Assembly (NCBI GenBank): GCA_020099315.1
Contig: CP083650.1
Location: forward strand, 4,464,001-4,528,000
Length of the DNA: 64,000 nt
Reading direction: 5' to 3'
DNA from: Citrobacter europaeus
Lineage (GTDB): Bacteria > Pseudomonadota > Gammaproteobacteria > Enterobacterales > Enterobacteriaceae
How positions within the stretch are numbered: the stretch's first letter is position 1; each line of letters opens with the position of its first letter. Below the pieces are notes generated by a model. The model searched no databases. It was given only the letters and a program-made list of their open reading frames with translations, and was not told the origin of the DNA. A program made the position numbers and the translations under genes. Below are positions 24,358 through 37,759 of this stretch, one piece after another.

Positions 24358-25287
24358 TTAGCTCTCCGGCTGCACCCACGGCGTACCCAGCGCCGAGCCT
24401 TGCACGCCATGCTCGTTAAGGTATTTGTCCAGTTCGACCATCCCGGTCCAACGGTTTTCGCACCAGAGCGGCGCCAACAGCGTTGGGCGGCGCGCGCTGG
24501 CAGAAATGCGATGATAAATCACCTCTGGCGGCGTATGGCGGATCATCTCCCCGGCGGTAACCGTATAGTCGTCCAGCTCAATTCCGTTCAGTCGCCCGGC
24601 CTCCCAGGCTTTCGCCATCGTACTGCCTTTCACAATATGCAGCGGATGCAGCTTAATACCGTCAACGCCCGTCTCCACCACACGCTCCATGGTTTGCAGA
24701 CATTCCGCCTGCCCCTCTCCCGGCAGACCAACAATCAAGTGTGAGCAGACCTTCAGCCCGCGCTCGCGCGCCAGCCGCGTGGTGTTCTGGTAGCAAGCGA
24801 AATCATGGCCGCGGTTAATGCGGTGCAGGGTTTTGTCATGCGCAGTTTGCAGACCGAGCTCCAGCCAAACCTCATAGCCGAGGTCTTTATACTCGCAAAG
24901 CAGGTCGAGTACCGCATCCGGCACGCAGTCGGGACGTGTGCCAACGCATAACCCGACAATGTTGGCCTGGCTGATCGCCTGTTGATACATCGAACGCAGC
25001 ACCTGCACTTCAGCAAAGGTGCTGGTATAGGCCTGGAAATAGGCCAAATAGCGTTTCGCGCGATTGACCAGATGTGCCTGATGCTCAAGCTGCTCAGCAA
25101 TGGAATGGTGCTGCTGCGCTTCATCAGCAAATGAGGCCACATTACAGAAAGTGCATCCGCCGCGACCGATGGTGCCATCGCGATTTGGACAGCTAAAACC
25201 GCCGTGTAGCGTGAGTTTATGAACCTTTTGCCCATAACGGCGAGAAAGATCCCCACCAAACATATTGACTAATTTCTGTAACTGCAT
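24358..25287 (-). CDS. yhcC: YhcC, Elp3-like radical SAM protein
   Basis: 309 residues from ATG at 25287 (MQLQKLVNMFGGDL). An in-frame start 45 codons earlier exists but does not match the family. Radical SAM cysteines are C33, C45 and C48 in FSCPNRDGTIGRGG and CTFC. The rest carries the GFSCPNR, GLCVGTRPDCVPD and ELGLQTAHD blocks of the TIGR01212 group. The reaction is unknown. Divergent from gltB across a 593-base gap. Confidence 0.94.
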   Translation of the reverse strand: MQLQKLVNMFGGDLSRRYGQKVHKLTLHGGFSCPNRDGTIGRGGCTFCNVASFADEAQQHHSIAEQLEHQAHLVNRAKRYLAYFQAYTSTFAEVQVLRSMYQQAISQANIVGLCVGTRPDCVPDAVLDLLCEYKDLGYEVWLELGLQTAHDKTLHRINRGHDFACYQNTTRLARERGLKVCSHLIVGLPGEGQAECLQTMERVVETGVDGIKLHPLHIVKGSTMAKAWEAGRLNGIELDDYTVTAGEMIRHTPPEVIYHRISASARRPTLLAPLWCENRWTGMVELDKYLNEHGVQGSALGTPWVQPES

Positions 25288-25880
25288 AATCTGGTAGACC
25301 GCGCCTTGAAAAGAGGCCAAAGCCTGCCATTTTTTACCCCAGTCGGCGATGACCTGGATCAATCGCCCTGGCGAGCCTTTATTTATTGCATAACAAATCA
25401 AAATAATCGGAATTTCATTCACTCGAAATATAATTACTTTTCCTTATATCCGGCAGTTTTTTTTATCTTCTTATACTCTCAGCGTAAAAACAGTATCTTT
25501 AAGACGCCAAAACTTTAAAAACCAGCATAAAATGCCAAGCATCTCGATAAACAAAGGCAGGACGAGAGATATCCGGCCTTTCTGACAGTGAGACAGATCA
25601 CACTTCCCAGGGCATTCCCCTCAGGTTAAATCAATGTAAAAAACCCTTTTATTTCAATAAATTCATAAATTTAATTACCCCATAGCACATTTTTGCATAA
25701 ATAAGATTGCCATTTGACCTGTGTGTGGATTCCCGATAACTTGGAAATCCGCTGGAAGCTTTCTGGATGAGCAGTCTGCTCATCATATTTATGCAGTAAT
25801 TGAGATTCCCTCTGAAGCAAGTCCTCAAACTTGTTTGACCTGTGCGAAAAGGATAAAGAGGGCGAATGCGAGGTAAGCGT
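25288..25880. other. yhcC-gltB intergenic control region
   Basis: 593 bases without a protein gene. The part around 25420-25560 is AT-rich. It holds a good CRP-type site at 25587-25602 and a direct repeat of an 11-mer (tttgacctgtg) at 25713-25723 and 25834-25844. In E. coli the equivalent region binds Lrp, IHF, CRP and ArgR to control gltBDF. I could not place Lrp or IHF sites with confidence, and I saw no convincing sRNA or terminator here. Confidence 0.6.
25587..25602. promoter_or_regulatory. CRP-type site upstream of gltB
   Basis: AGTGA-GACAGA-TCACA, nine of ten half-site bases matching TGTGA-N6-TCACA. It is about 385 bases upstream of the gltB start codon and about 300 bases upstream of yhcC, so it could act on either gene. 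Confidence 0.6.
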
Positions 25881-25970
25881 ATGACACGCAAACCCCGTCG
25901 CCATGCTCTTGGTGTGCCCGTGCGCAACGGTCCAGATGGGAATCCCGCAGAGCCTGGGGAGGTTCACTGA
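25881..25970 (+). CDS. 29-codon ORF in the gltB leader
   Basis: ATG at 25881, eight bases after a gaggt ribosome binding site, opens a frame for 29 residues: [18 protein letters not shown] followed by [11 protein letters not shown], then TGA at 25968-25970. The stop lies one base before the gltB ATG (TGATATG), so the two could be translationally coupled, and the gltB ribosome binding site lies inside this ORF. The N-terminal part is very basic. An old longer annotation of E. coli GltB, as I recall it, began with nearly the same [10 protein letters not shown]...VPVR peptide in frame with gltB. Here it is out of frame, so it cannot be a GltB extension. Function unknown; it may be a leader peptide. 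Confidence 0.5.
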   Translation: MTRKPRRHALGVPVRNGPDGNPAEPGEVH

Positions 25971-25971
25971 T

Positions 25972-28900
25972 ATGTTGTACGATAAATCCCTTGAGAGGGA
26001 TAACTGTGGTTTCGGCCTGATCGCCCACATAGAAGGCGAACCTAGCCACAAGGTAGTGCGTACCGCCATACACGCACTGGCCCGTATGCAGCACCGTGGC
26101 GCAATTCTTGCCGATGGAAAAACCGGCGATGGTTGCGGCCTGCTGTTACAAAAACCGGACCGCTTTTTCCGCATCGTGGCGCAAGAGCGCGGCTGGCGTT
26201 TAGCCAAAAACTACGCCGTCGGCATGATCTTTTTAAATAAAGACGCTGAGCTGGCCGCGGCTTCTCGTCGCATTGTTGAAGAAGAATTACAGCAGGAGAC
26301 CCTGTCGATTGTCGGCTGGCGCGACGTGCCGACCAACGAAGGTGTTCTCGGTGAAATTGCGCTCTCCTCCCTGCCTCGTATCGAGCAAATTTTTGTCAAC
26401 GCCCCTGCGGGCTGGCGCCCGCGTGATATGGAACGCCGCCTGTTCATCGCGCGCCGTCGTATTGAAAAACGTCTCCAGGAAGATAAAGACTTTTACGTCT
26501 GTAGCTTGTCGAACCTGGTCAATATCTATAAAGGTCTGTGTATGCCGGCGGATCTGCCGCGCTTTTACCTGGACCTCGCGGACCTGCGTCTGGAATCGGC
26601 CATCTGCCTGTTCCACCAGCGTTTCTCCACTAACACCGTACCACGTTGGCCGCTGGCGCAGCCGTTCCGCTACCTGGCGCATAACGGTGAAATCAACACC
26701 ATCACCGGCAACCGCCAGTGGGCACGCGCACGTACCTATAAATTCCAGACGCCTTTGATCCCGGATCTGCACGACGCTGCGCCGTTCGTTAACGAAACCG
26801 GCTCCGACTCAAGTTCAATGGATAACATGCTGGAACTGCTGCTGGCAGGCGGGATGGACATCATCCGTGCCATGCGCTTACTGGTGCCGCCGGCCTGGCA
26901 GAACAACCCGGATATGGATCCGGAGCTGCGCGCATTCTTTGACTTTAACTCCATGCACATGGAGCCGTGGGATGGCCCGGCTGGCATCGTCATGTCCGAC
27001 GGTCGCTTTGCCGCCTGTAACCTCGACCGAAACGGCCTGCGTCCGGCGCGCTACGTTATCACCAAAGACAAGCTGATTACCTGCGCTTCTGAAGTTGGGA
27101 TCTGGGATTATCAACCGGATGAAGTGGTTGAAAAAGGCCGTGTCGGGCCTGGCGAGCTGATGGTTATCGATACCCGCAGCGGGCGCATTCTGCACTCTGC
27201 CGAAACCGATGACGATTTGAAAAGTCGTCATCCGTACAAAGAGTGGATGGAGAAGAACGTCCGCCGTCTGGTGCCGTTCGAAGATCTGGCTGACGATCAG
27301 GTCGGCAGCCGTGAACTGGACGATGACACCCTCGCCAGCTACCAAAAACAGTTTAACTACAGCGCCGAAGAGCTGGATTCCGTAATCCGCGTGCTCGGCG
27401 AAAATGGTCAGGAAGCGGTCGGTTCAATGGGTGATGATACCCCGTTTGCCGTGCTCTCCAGCCAGCCGCGAATCATTTATGACTACTTCCGCCAGCAGTT
27501 CGCGCAGGTGACTAACCCGCCGATCGACCCGCTGCGTGAAGCGCACGTTATGTCGCTGGCCACCAGCATCGGTCGTGAGATGAATGTCTTCTGCGAAGCC
27601 GAAGGTCAGGCACACCGCCTGAGCTTTAAATCGCCGATCCTGCTGTACTCCGATTTCACCCAGCTGACGACCATGAAAGAGGAGCATTATCGCGCCGATC
27701 GACTGGATATTACCTTCGACGTGACCGAAACCACGCTCGAAGAGACCGTCAAAGCCCTGTGTGATAAAGCCGAACAGATGGTGCGTAACGGCACCGTACT
27801 GCTGGTGCTCTCTGACCGTAACATCGCCAAAAACCGCCTGCCGGTTCCGGCGCCGATGGCCGTGGGCGCAGTGCAAACGCGTCTGGTTGAACAAAGCCTG
27901 CGTTGCGATGCCAACATCATCGTTGAAACCGCCAGTGCCCGCGACCCGCACCATTTTGCTGTCCTGCTCGGCTTTGGCGCGACGGCCATTTATCCGTATC
28001 TCGCGTATGAAACGCTGGGACGACTGATCGACACTCAGGCGATTGCCAAAGATTACCGGACTGTGATGCTGAACTACCGTAACGGCATCAACAAAGGTCT
28101 GTACAAAATCATGTCCAAGATGGGCATCTCGACCATCGCCTCTTACCGCTGCTCGAAGCTGTTTGAAGCCGTTGGTCTGCATGATGATGTCGTTGCGCTG
28201 TGTTTCCAGGGCGTGGTCAGCCGCATCAGCGGCGCAGGGTTTACCGACTTCCAGCAGGATCTGCTGAATCTTTCCAAACATGCATGGCTGGCGCGTAAAC
28301 CCATCAGCCAGGGCGGTTTGCTGAAATACGTCCACGGGGGCGAATACCACGCCTACAACCCGGACGTGGTACGCACGCTGCAACAGGCGGTACAAAGCGG
28401 TGAATACAGTGACTATCAGGAATATGCCCGGCTGGTCAATGAGCGTCCAGCGGCCACGCTGCGCGATCTGCTGGCGATTACGCCTGGCGATGAAGCCGTA
28501 AGCATTAACGAAGTCGAACCTGCAACCGAACTGTTTAAACGCTTTGATACCGCAGCCATGTCCATCGGCGCATTAAGCCCGGAAGCACACGAAGCGCTGG
28601 CTGAAGCTATGAACAGCATCGGCGGTAACTCGAACTCCGGTGAAGGCGGCGAAGACCCGGCGCGCTACGGCACTAACAAGGTGTCGCGGATTAAGCAGGT
28701 TGCTTCTGGTCGCTTTGGCGTAACCCCGGCGTATCTGGTCAACGCCGATGTTATTCAGATTAAAGTCGCTCAGGGCGCGAAGCCTGGCGAAGGCGGTCAG
28801 TTACCAGGTGATAAAGTCACCCCGTACATCGCCAAACTGCGCTATTCGGTGCCGGGGGTGACGCTGATCTCCCCGCCGCCGCACCACGATATCTACTCTA

Positions 28901-30432
28901 TCGAGGACTTAGCGCAGCTGATTTTCGACCTCAAACAGGTCAACCCGAAAGCGATGATCTCGGTCAAGCTGGTTTCCGAACCGGGCGTTGGCACCATCGC
29001 CACTGGCGTGGCGAAAGCCTATGCGGACCTTATCACCATTGCTGGCTACGACGGCGGCACCGGCGCAAGCCCACTCTCCTCCGTGAAATATGCGGGCTGC
29101 CCGTGGGAACTGGGTCTGGTGGAAACCCAGCAGGCGCTGGTGGCTAACGGCCTGCGTCACAAGATTCGTCTGCAGGTCGATGGCGGTCTGAAAACCGGCG
29201 TCGATATCATTAAAGCGGCGATTCTGGGTGCGGAAAGCTTTGGTTTCGGCACCGGTCCGATGGTGGCGTTGGGCTGTAAATACCTGCGTATTTGCCACCT
29301 GAACAACTGTGCAACCGGCGTGGCGACTCAGGACGACAAACTGCGTAAGAACCACTATCACGGCCTGCCGTTCAAAGTGACCAACTACTTTGAATTTATC
29401 GCCCGCGAAGTGCGCGAGCTGATGGCCGAGCTGGGCGTGAAACGTCTGGTGGATCTTATTGGTCGTACCGACCTGCTCAAAGAGCTGGAAGGATTTACCG
29501 CCAAACAGCAGAAGCTGGAGCTGTATCGTCTGCTGGAAACCGCTGAACCACATCCGGGTAAAGCGCTGCATTGCACCGAGAACAACCCGCCGTTTGATAA
29601 CGGCGTACTGAACGCCCAACTGTTACAGCAGGCGAAACCGTATGTCGACGAGCGCCAGAGCAAAACTTTCTGGTTCGATATCCGCAACACCGACCGTTCA
29701 GTCGGCGCGTCGCTGTCGGGCTATATCGCTCAAACGCATGGCGATCAGGGGCTGGCATCTGACCCGATCAAAGCGCACTTCAGCGGTACCGCAGGCCAGA
29801 GCTTCGGCGTGTGGAACGCAGGCGGCGTGGAGCTGTATCTTACCGGCGATGCCAACGACTATGTCGGTAAAGGCATGGCGGGCGGCCTGCTGGCAGTGCG
29901 TCCTCCGGTTGGCTCCGCTTTCCGTAGCCATGAGGCGAGCATCATTGGTAACACCTGTCTGTACGGCGCCACCGGTGGCCGCCTGTTTGCCGCGGGTCGT
30001 GCGGGTGAGCGCTTTGCAGTACGTAACTCCGGGGCTATCACCGTGGTTGAAGGTATTGGCGACAACGGCTGCGAATATATGACCGGCGGTATCGTCTGTA
30101 TTCTCGGCAAAACGGGCGTCAACTTCGGGGCGGGTATGACGGGCGGATTCGCCTACGTGCTCGACGAAGACGGTGAATTCCGCAAACGCGTGAACCCGGA
30201 ACTGGTAGAAGTGCTGAGCGTGGACTCGCTGGCTATCCACGAGGAACACCTGCGCGGTCTGATTACCGAGCACGTCCAGCATACCGGCTCTTCACACGGC
30301 GAAGAGATCCTGGCTAACTGGCCAGCATTCTCTGCGAAATTCGCGCTGGTAAAACCAAAATCCAGTGATGTGAAAGCACTGTTGGGTCACCGTAGTCGTA
30401 GCGCAGCAGAGCTGCGTGTGCAGGCGCAGTAA
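25972..30432 (+). CDS. gltB: Glutamate synthase (NADPH) large subunit GltB
   Basis: 1486 residues from ATG at 25972 ([15 protein letters not shown]). The first 11 residues are a propeptide and Cys12 becomes the N-terminal nucleophile of the class II glutaminase domain (to about 430). A central domain follows, then the FMN-binding synthase domain (about 800-1200) with [16 protein letters not shown] and the 3Fe-4S cysteine motif [17 protein letters not shown]-terminal beta-helix domain of GxGxG repeats closes the protein. With GltD it makes two glutamates from glutamine and 2-oxoglutarate. The gap to gltD is 12 bases. A longer in-frame start at 25903 lacks support. Confidence 0.98.
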   Translation: MLYDKSLERDNCGFGLIAHIEGEPSHKVVRTAIHALARMQHRGAILADGKTGDGCGLLLQKPDRFFRIVAQERGWRLAKNYAVGMIFLNKDAELAAASRRIVEEELQQETLSIVGWRDVPTNEGVLGEIALSSLPRIEQIFVNAPAGWRPRDMERRLFIARRRIEKRLQEDKDFYVCSLSNLVNIYKGLCMPADLPRFYLDLADLRLESAICLFHQRFSTNTVPRWPLAQPFRYLAHNGEINTITGNRQWARARTYKFQTPLIPDLHDAAPFVNETGSDSSSMDNMLELLLAGGMDIIRAMRLLVPPAWQNNPDMDPELRAFFDFNSMHMEPWDGPAGIVMSDGRFAACNLDRNGLRPARYVITKDKLITCASEVGIWDYQPDEVVEKGRVGPGELMVIDTRSGRILHSAETDDDLKSRHPYKEWMEKNVRRLVPFEDLADDQVGSRELDDDTLASYQKQFNYSAEELDSVIRVLGENGQEAVGSMGDDTPFAVLSSQPRIIYDYFRQQFAQVTNPPIDPLREAHVMSLATSIGREMNVFCEAEGQAHRLSFKSPILLYSDFTQLTTMKEEHYRADRLDITFDVTETTLEETVKALCDKAEQMVRNGTVLLVLSDRNIAKNRLPVPAPMAVGAVQTRLVEQSLRCDANIIVETASARDPHHFAVLLGFGATAIYPYLAYETLGRLIDTQAIAKDYRTVMLNYRNGINKGLYKIMSKMGISTIASYRCSKLFEAVGLHDDVVALCFQGVVSRISGAGFTDFQQDLLNLSKHAWLARKPISQGGLLKYVHGGEYHAYNPDVVRTLQQAVQSGEYSDYQEYARLVNERPAATLRDLLAITPGDEAVSINEVEPATELFKRFDTAAMSIGALSPEAHEALAEAMNSIGGNSNSGEGGEDPARYGTNKVSRIKQVASGRFGVTPAYLVNADVIQIKVAQGAKPGEGGQLPGDKVTPYIAKLRYSVPGVTLISPPPHHDIYSIEDLAQLIFDLKQVNPKAMISVKLVSEPGVGTIATGVAKAYADLITIAGYDGGTGASPLSSVKYAGCPWELGLVETQQALVANGLRHKIRLQVDGGLKTGVDIIKAAILGAESFGFGTGPMVALGCKYLRICHLNNCATGVATQDDKLRKNHYHGLPFKVTNYFEFIAREVRELMAELGVKRLVDLIGRTDLLKELEGFTAKQQKLELYRLLETAEPHPGKALHCTENNPPFDNGVLNAQLLQQAKPYVDERQSKTFWFDIRNTDRSVGASLSGYIAQTHGDQGLASDPIKAHFSGTAGQSFGVWNAGGVELYLTGDANDYVGKGMAGGLLAVRPPVGSAFRSHEASIIGNTCLYGATGGRLFAAGRAGERFAVRNSGAITVVEGIGDNGCEYMTGGIVCILGKTGVNFGAGMTGGFAYVLDEDGEFRKRVNPELVEVLSVDSLAIHEEHLRGLITEHVQHTGSSHGEEILANWPAFSAKFALVKPKSSDVKALLGHRSRSAAELRVQAQ

Positions 30433-31863
<1,431 letters not shown>

Positions 31864-31870
31864 TACTTCT

Positions 31871-31910
31871 GGCTCCCCTGCCACAGCCTGACGCTGATGG
31901 ATGGGGAGCC
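31871..31910 (+). terminator. Hairpin downstream of gltD
   Basis: Inverted repeat ggctcccc / ggggagcc with a long internal loop, starting eight bases after the gltD stop codon and followed by aatatttctc. Probable end of the gltBD transcript. The U-tract is weak. Confidence 0.5.
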
Positions 31911-32060
31911 AATATTTCTCCGCAAAATACATGCGGAATCATTCTTCGAAAACCGCTCGCAAACCATACTGGAAACTCAACTCGCACGCGGTGGTTCACT
32001 GACGACGGAGAAAAACCAGCGAACCATTAACCCCACGAATAATTATCAAGAAAATATCAC

Positions 32061-32076
32061 ACGTAAACGTTTGCTT
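32061..32076. promoter_or_regulatory. PurR-type operator upstream of codBA
   Basis: acgtaaacgtttgctt matches the purine repressor consensus ACGCAAACGTTTNCNT at all but one defined position and is centred about 66 bases upstream of codB. In E. coli codBA is repressed by PurR through a similar site. The box supports the cytosine assignment of the genes that follow. Confidence 0.82.
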
Positions 32077-32134
32077 TATTCTGAGAACTGTATATTATGC
32101 GGCGGATTTTTTGGGCAAAATTCATGGAGGCGTT

Positions 32135-33385
32135 GTGTCGCAGGACAACAATTATAGCCAGGGCCCCGTCCCTCTGGCGGCGCGGAAAGGCGTGATTCCA
32201 CTAACGTTTGTCATGTTGGGGCTCACATTTTTTTCCGCCAGTATGTGGACCGGTGGCACACTCGGTACCGGTCTTTCTTATAATGATTTCTTCCTGGCAG
32301 TTCTCTTCGGTAATCTTCTCCTCGGTATTTACACTGCATTTCTCGGCTTTATCGGCGCAAAAACAGGGCTCTCAACCCACCTTCTGGCGCGTTACTCATT
32401 TGGTTTGAAAGGTTCATGGCTTCCTTCACTGCTGTTAGGCGGCACACAGGTAGGTTGGTTTGGCGTGGGTGTAGCCATGTTTGCTATCCCGGTCGGCAAA
32501 GCGACGGGGCTTGACGTCAATATCCTGATTGCGGTTTCCGGTCTGTTGATGACCCTGACCATCTTTTTTGGTATTTCGGCCCTGACCGTTTTATCTATCA
32601 TCGCCGTACCTGCCATCGTCATTCTTGGCAGCTACTCCGTCTGGCTGGCGGTGAGCGATGTAGGCGGTTTAGATCATTTAAAAGCGATAGTGCCGCAGAC
32701 GCCGCTTAATTTCTCCACCGCGCTGGCGCTGGTGGTCGGCTCGTTTGTCAGCGCTGGGACGTTAACTGCCGACTTTGTTCGCTTTGGCCGCAACGCCAAA
32801 GGCGCGGTGCTGATTGCCATGGTGGCGTTTTTCCTTGGCAATTCGCTGATGTTTATTTTCGGCGCAGCGGGTGCCGCCGCTGTTGGACAGGCAGATATCT
32901 CTGACGTGATGATTGCCCAGGGACTGCTGCTGCCCGCAATTGTGGTGCTTGGCCTGAATATCTGGACCACCAACGACAATGCGCTATACGCCTCAGGCCT
33001 TGGATTTGCCAATATTACCGGCCTTTCCAGCCGTACGCTGTCAGTGGCTAACGGAATTATCGGCACACTGTGCGCGCTGTGGCTTTACAATAACTTTGTC
33101 GGCTGGCTGACATTTCTGTCGGCAGCAATTCCCCCAATTGGCGGGGTGATTATCGCCGACTATCTGCTGAACCATCGCCGGTATGCCGACTTCAGCAAAG
33201 CGCAATTTATTTCCGTAAACTGGATAGCTATCCTGTCCGTTGCACTGGGCATTGCCGCCGGCCACTATATCCCCGGCATCGTGCCCGTCAACGCCGTACT
33301 CGGCGGCGTATTCAGCTATATCCTGCTGAATCCCCTTTTCAATCGCAGCCTTGTTAAATCACCAGAGGTCAGCCATGCAGAATAA
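32135..33385 (+). CDS. codB: Cytosine permease CodB
   Basis: 416 residues from GTG at 32135 (decoded [13 protein letters not shown]), preceded by tggagg. A TTG eight codons earlier is in frame, but the GTG start matches E. coli CodB. NCS1-family transporter with about 12 membrane helices. The conserved stretches are [17 protein letters not shown] and [15 protein letters not shown]. It imports cytosine for CodA. It overlaps codA by 11 bases. In E. coli K-12 codBA lies elsewhere on the chromosome; here the pair sits between gltD and the nan operon. Confidence 0.95.
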   Translation: MSQDNNYSQGPVPLAARKGVIPLTFVMLGLTFFSASMWTGGTLGTGLSYNDFFLAVLFGNLLLGIYTAFLGFIGAKTGLSTHLLARYSFGLKGSWLPSLLLGGTQVGWFGVGVAMFAIPVGKATGLDVNILIAVSGLLMTLTIFFGISALTVLSIIAVPAIVILGSYSVWLAVSDVGGLDHLKAIVPQTPLNFSTALALVVGSFVSAGTLTADFVRFGRNAKGAVLIAMVAFFLGNSLMFIFGAAGAAAVGQADISDVMIAQGLLLPAIVVLGLNIWTTNDNALYASGLGFANITGLSSRTLSVANGIIGTLCALWLYNNFVGWLTFLSAAIPPIGGVIIADYLLNHRRYADFSKAQFISVNWIAILSVALGIAAGHYIPGIVPVNAVLGGVFSYILLNPLFNRSLVKSPEVSHAE

Positions 33386-34655
33386 TAACATCACCATTCG
33401 TCAGGCGCGTTTACAGGGACGCGAAGGATTGTGGCAGCTCACGATTGAAGACGGGCGCTTCAGCCGGATTGAGCCTCAGGACGCAGCTACGTTGCCACAG
33501 GGTGAAATTCTTGATGCCGAAGGTGGTCTGGCAATTCCCCCGTTTGTTGAGCCACATATCCATCTCGACACCACGCAAACCGCGGGGGAGCCGAGCTGGA
33601 ACCAGTCTGGTACATTGTTTGAAGGCATTGAGCGCTGGGCCGAACGTAAGGCAATGCTCACTCACGAAGACGTCAAAGCGCGCGCCATGCAGACCCTGAA
33701 GTGGCAAATGGCCAACGGCATTCAGTATGTCCGTACTCACGTTGACGTTTCCGACCCTACGTTGACGGCGCTAAAAGCCATGCTGGAGGTGAAGCAAGAA
33801 GTCGCTCCGTGGGTAGAACTGCAGATTGTGGCGTTCCCGCAAGAGGGTATTCTTTCTTACCCCAACGGTGAGGCGTTATTAGAGGAAGCCGTGCGTCTGG
33901 GTGCCGATGTCATTGGCGCGATCCCCCACTTCGAATTCACGCGTGAATATGGCGTGGAGTCGCTGCACAAAATTTTCGCCCTCGCGCAAAAATACGACAG
34001 GCTTATCGACGTGCACTGCGACGAAATTGACGATGAGCAATCACGCTTTGTTGAAACCGTCGCGGCGCTGGCGCATCGCTACAATATGGGCGAACGCGTG
34101 ACCGCCAGCCATACCACGGCAATGCACTCCTATAACGGCGCGTATGCTTCCCGTCTTTTCCGCCTGTTGAAAATGTCCGGCATTAACTTTGTCGCCAATC
34201 CACTGGTGAATATTCACCTGCAAGGGCGCTTTGACACATATCCTAAACGCCGCGGCGTAACGCGCGTCAAAGAGATGCTGGAGGCGGAGATCAACGTCTG
34301 CTTCGGTCATGATGACGTCTTCGACCCGTGGTATCCGCTGGGTACCGCGAATATGCTGCAGGTGCTGCATATGGGGTTACACGTGTGCCAGTTGATGGGG
34401 TACGGGCAGATTAACGATGGGCTGAACCTGGTCACCACCCACAGCGCGAAAACCCTGCACCTGCAGGACTACGGTCTGAACGTGGGGAATTCCGCGAATC
34501 TGGTGATTTTACCGGCAGAGAATGGATTTGATGCAGTTCGTCGCCAGACGCCTGCCCGTTATTCCATTCGTCACGGGCGAGTCATTGCCGAGACTGTGCC
34601 AGCTCGGACTACGCTGCATCTGACCCAGCCAGAAGCGGTGACGTTTAAACGCTAG
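33375..34655 (+). CDS. codA: Cytosine deaminase CodA
   Basis: 426 residues from ATG at 33375 ([12 protein letters not shown]). An amidohydrolase that converts cytosine to uracil and ammonia. Metal ligands and catalytic residues are visible in [34 protein letters not shown] and [14 protein letters not shown]. The middle of the protein is almost identical to E. coli CodA, while the N-terminal 40 and C-terminal 40 residues are more divergent. Translationally coupled to codB. Confidence 0.96.
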   Translation: MQNNNITIRQARLQGREGLWQLTIEDGRFSRIEPQDAATLPQGEILDAEGGLAIPPFVEPHIHLDTTQTAGEPSWNQSGTLFEGIERWAERKAMLTHEDVKARAMQTLKWQMANGIQYVRTHVDVSDPTLTALKAMLEVKQEVAPWVELQIVAFPQEGILSYPNGEALLEEAVRLGADVIGAIPHFEFTREYGVESLHKIFALAQKYDRLIDVHCDEIDDEQSRFVETVAALAHRYNMGERVTASHTTAMHSYNGAYASRLFRLLKMSGINFVANPLVNIHLQGRFDTYPKRRGVTRVKEMLEAEINVCFGHDDVFDPWYPLGTANMLQVLHMGLHVCQLMGYGQINDGLNLVTTHSAKTLHLQDYGLNVGNSANLVILPAENGFDAVRRQTPARYSIRHGRVIAETVPARTTLHLTQPEAVTFKR

Positions 34656-34670
34656 GTCGTTATATTCCAT

Positions 34671-34699
34671 GTCGGATGGCGCAAGCCTTGCCATCCGAC
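34671..34699. repeat. REP-like palindrome between codA and yhcH
   Basis: gtcggatggcgcaagc and its inverted copy gccatccgac form a hairpin between the convergent genes codA and yhcH. It may also act as a transcript end. Confidence 0.75.
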
Positions 34700-34713
34700 A
34701 CGGTCTCTCATCG

Positions 34714-36049
<1,336 letters not shown>

Positions 36050-36053
<4 letters not shown>

Positions 36054-36112
36054 GACACAGCCTTCTGCATCGCGGTGATAATCTTTTTATCCTGTTGCTC
36101 AAATAGCGACAT
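36050..36112 (-). pseudogene. nanE: nanE remnant: in-frame internal deletion leaving 20 codons
   Basis: Between nanT and nanK there are only 105 bases where a gene of about 230 codons is expected. They hold an ORF of 20 codons, [20 protein letters not shown], ending in TGA. Its first 11 residues match the start of E. coli NanE (MSLLAQLDQKI, from memory) and its last 8 match the end (TAMKKAVL). The interior, about 90 percent of the ManNAc-6-phosphate 2-epimerase, is missing without a frameshift. The ribosome binding site (aaggga) and the ATGA overlap with nanK are kept. No insertion sequence, FRT-like scar or resistance marker is visible at the junction. The remnant cannot be an enzyme. Confidence 0.85.
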
Positions 36113-36158
36113 CGTTCTTCCCTTACGTCATTGCCCGGTTTAGCGCCGGGCAACCCGA

Positions 36159-37649
36159 TTAACTTTTGGATTTCACCATGGTGCTTTTGTCACCGCCGAA
36201 CGGCACGGCCCCGCTAAACGGTCGACCATCAATGGCATCATGCGTACGCAACGCTTCAGGGCGCAGCCAGCGCTGTACGCGGGACGGCATATCGAGACCA
36301 ATCAGCAGGATCACCACAAATGTCAGACCGAAAGAGAGCGATCCCAGCGCGGTTCCGAGATCCAGACGTTGGGCAATCAGCGCGCCGATGATCGGCGCCA
36401 GTGCCCCACCCAGTGCGCCCACGTTGTAGGTGAAGCCCAGGCCCGCCGCACGCTGGTCGGTATCGAAATAGCCACCGATCAGTTTTGGTAAGATCCCGGA
36501 GATCCCTTGACCAAGCATTTGCTGGAAAAACAACAATAAACCCAGTACCCAGACGTTTGAGCCGCCAATCGCGAACACTGGAATAATCAGCAGTTGCGAA
36601 GCCAGTAGACTGCAGACATAAGCTTTACGCGTGCCCAGCCAGTCACCAAGAAAACCACCGACGCAACAACCGACCGCCGCGCCAAAGCCGCTAAAGAAGA
36701 GCACTCTGGCAACCGTTGAGGGGTCATACATGAGTTCGGTTTTCAGATATGTAGGCAGCAGCGCCTGAATCGGCCACGAGTACAAGAAGGCGAATAGCAC
36801 GACCACCATCAGCATGACGCCCGTCGGCCAGCGTTTCCCGCTGCTTTGCACCATAAAGCTAATGAAGATAAACGCGCAGATCAGTCCAAGAACCGCCACG
36901 ATAGCCGCATTTTGCAGGTTGCCAGCAAAGCAGAACCACAGCGCGGTTGCGGCGGCGAGCGTCATCAGAATATTAATTACCCGATGCTCACCCCGGTAGA
37001 GAATGTCCACCATCGTGCGTACCGGCGCTTTGCCTTCGTGTTTCTCTTTCCAGTCTTCCGCTTCCGGAATATTTTTACGCAGCCAGAGGGCGAAGATAAT
37101 GGGCAAAATGCCGATGAAGAACAGCGCGCGCCACCCCCAGATCGGGACCACCAGGCTGTAAACCTGGGCGGCGATAACTGCGCCAACGGAGAAGCCGGAA
37201 ATCAGGAAGCCGCTGGCTTTGTTTCGCAGGTGTTTTGGCCAGCTTTCAATAACATAGGTTGCGCTGGAGCCGTACTCACCCGCCATTCCCATACCGATAA
37301 CCAGGCGGGCGATAAACATGGTGGTGTAGCCCGGCGCGAAGCCGCAGGCCAGCGTCCCCACGGAGAACAGAATGATGCTGGTGACCATCGCCAGGCGGCG
37401 TCCGTAACGATCGCCCATGGCCCCCAGCATTAATCCGCCAAACCAACGGGAGATAAAGGCGGCCGAGATCAGGCTGGCAGCCTGCACCGTCGTCAGTCCG
37501 AATTCACCTTGTACTTCAGTTAGCACAAGGGCGATTAATACAAAATCAAAACCATCAAGTAAATATCCCAGCCAGGCGGCGGAAAATGCCCGCCATTGCG
37601 CCCGATTGAGATGGCGATACCACGGGATGCTCTGGGTAGAAGTACTCAT
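36159..37649 (-). CDS. nanT: Sialic acid transporter NanT
   Basis: 496 residues. A major facilitator superfamily proton symporter for N-acetylneuraminate with about 14 membrane helices, two more than usual for MFS, as in E. coli NanT. The MFS loop motif is [12 protein letters not shown]. The N-terminal residues [20 protein letters not shown] match the family. Lies between nanA and the nanE remnant. Confidence 0.97.
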   Translation of the reverse strand: MSTSTQSIPWYRHLNRAQWRAFSAAWLGYLLDGFDFVLIALVLTEVQGEFGLTTVQAASLISAAFISRWFGGLMLGAMGDRYGRRLAMVTSIILFSVGTLACGFAPGYTTMFIARLVIGMGMAGEYGSSATYVIESWPKHLRNKASGFLISGFSVGAVIAAQVYSLVVPIWGWRALFFIGILPIIFALWLRKNIPEAEDWKEKHEGKAPVRTMVDILYRGEHRVINILMTLAAATALWFCFAGNLQNAAIVAVLGLICAFIFISFMVQSSGKRWPTGVMLMVVVLFAFLYSWPIQALLPTYLKTELMYDPSTVARVLFFSGFGAAVGCCVGGFLGDWLGTRKAYVCSLLASQLLIIPVFAIGGSNVWVLGLLLFFQQMLGQGISGILPKLIGGYFDTDQRAAGLGFTYNVGALGGALAPIIGALIAQRLDLGTALGSLSFGLTFVVILLIGLDMPSRVQRWLRPEALRTHDAIDGRPFSGAVPFGGDKSTMVKSKS

Positions 37650-37677
37650 TTTACTCTCCCGACGATTTTTGTTGTTG

Positions 37678-37751
37678 TGCCGGACGGCGGCTTTGCCCTA
37701 TCCGGCCTAAAGTCGAAAAATCCAGGCCGGGCAAGCGAAGCGCCCCCGGCG
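37678..37751. repeat. BIME between nanA and nanT
   Basis: Two REP-type palindromes: tgccggacggcgg ... ccctatccggccta at 37678-37709, and ccaggccgggc ... gcccccggcga at 37722-37751. They lie inside the nan operon between two cotranscribed genes, where REP structures often give different mRNA levels on each side. Confidence 0.82.
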
Positions 37752-37759
37752 ACCCGCGA

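Noticed and set aside
25903..25971. An in-frame 23-residue extension of GltB
   Set aside because: The GltB propeptide and Cys12 nucleophile count from the ATG at 25972, and the extension has no ribosome binding site.
27424..28395. A 323-codon open frame on the - strand inside gltB
   Set aside because: It is the shadow of a high-GC third-position coding strand. It has no ribosome binding site or family match, and gltB is intact across the whole stretch.
36113..36158. Possible insertion sequence or recombinase scar at the nanE deletion
   Set aside because: The spacer reads as the normal nanT-nanE gap with a ribosome binding site. No target-site duplication, inverted repeats or FRT/loxP-like sequence is seen.
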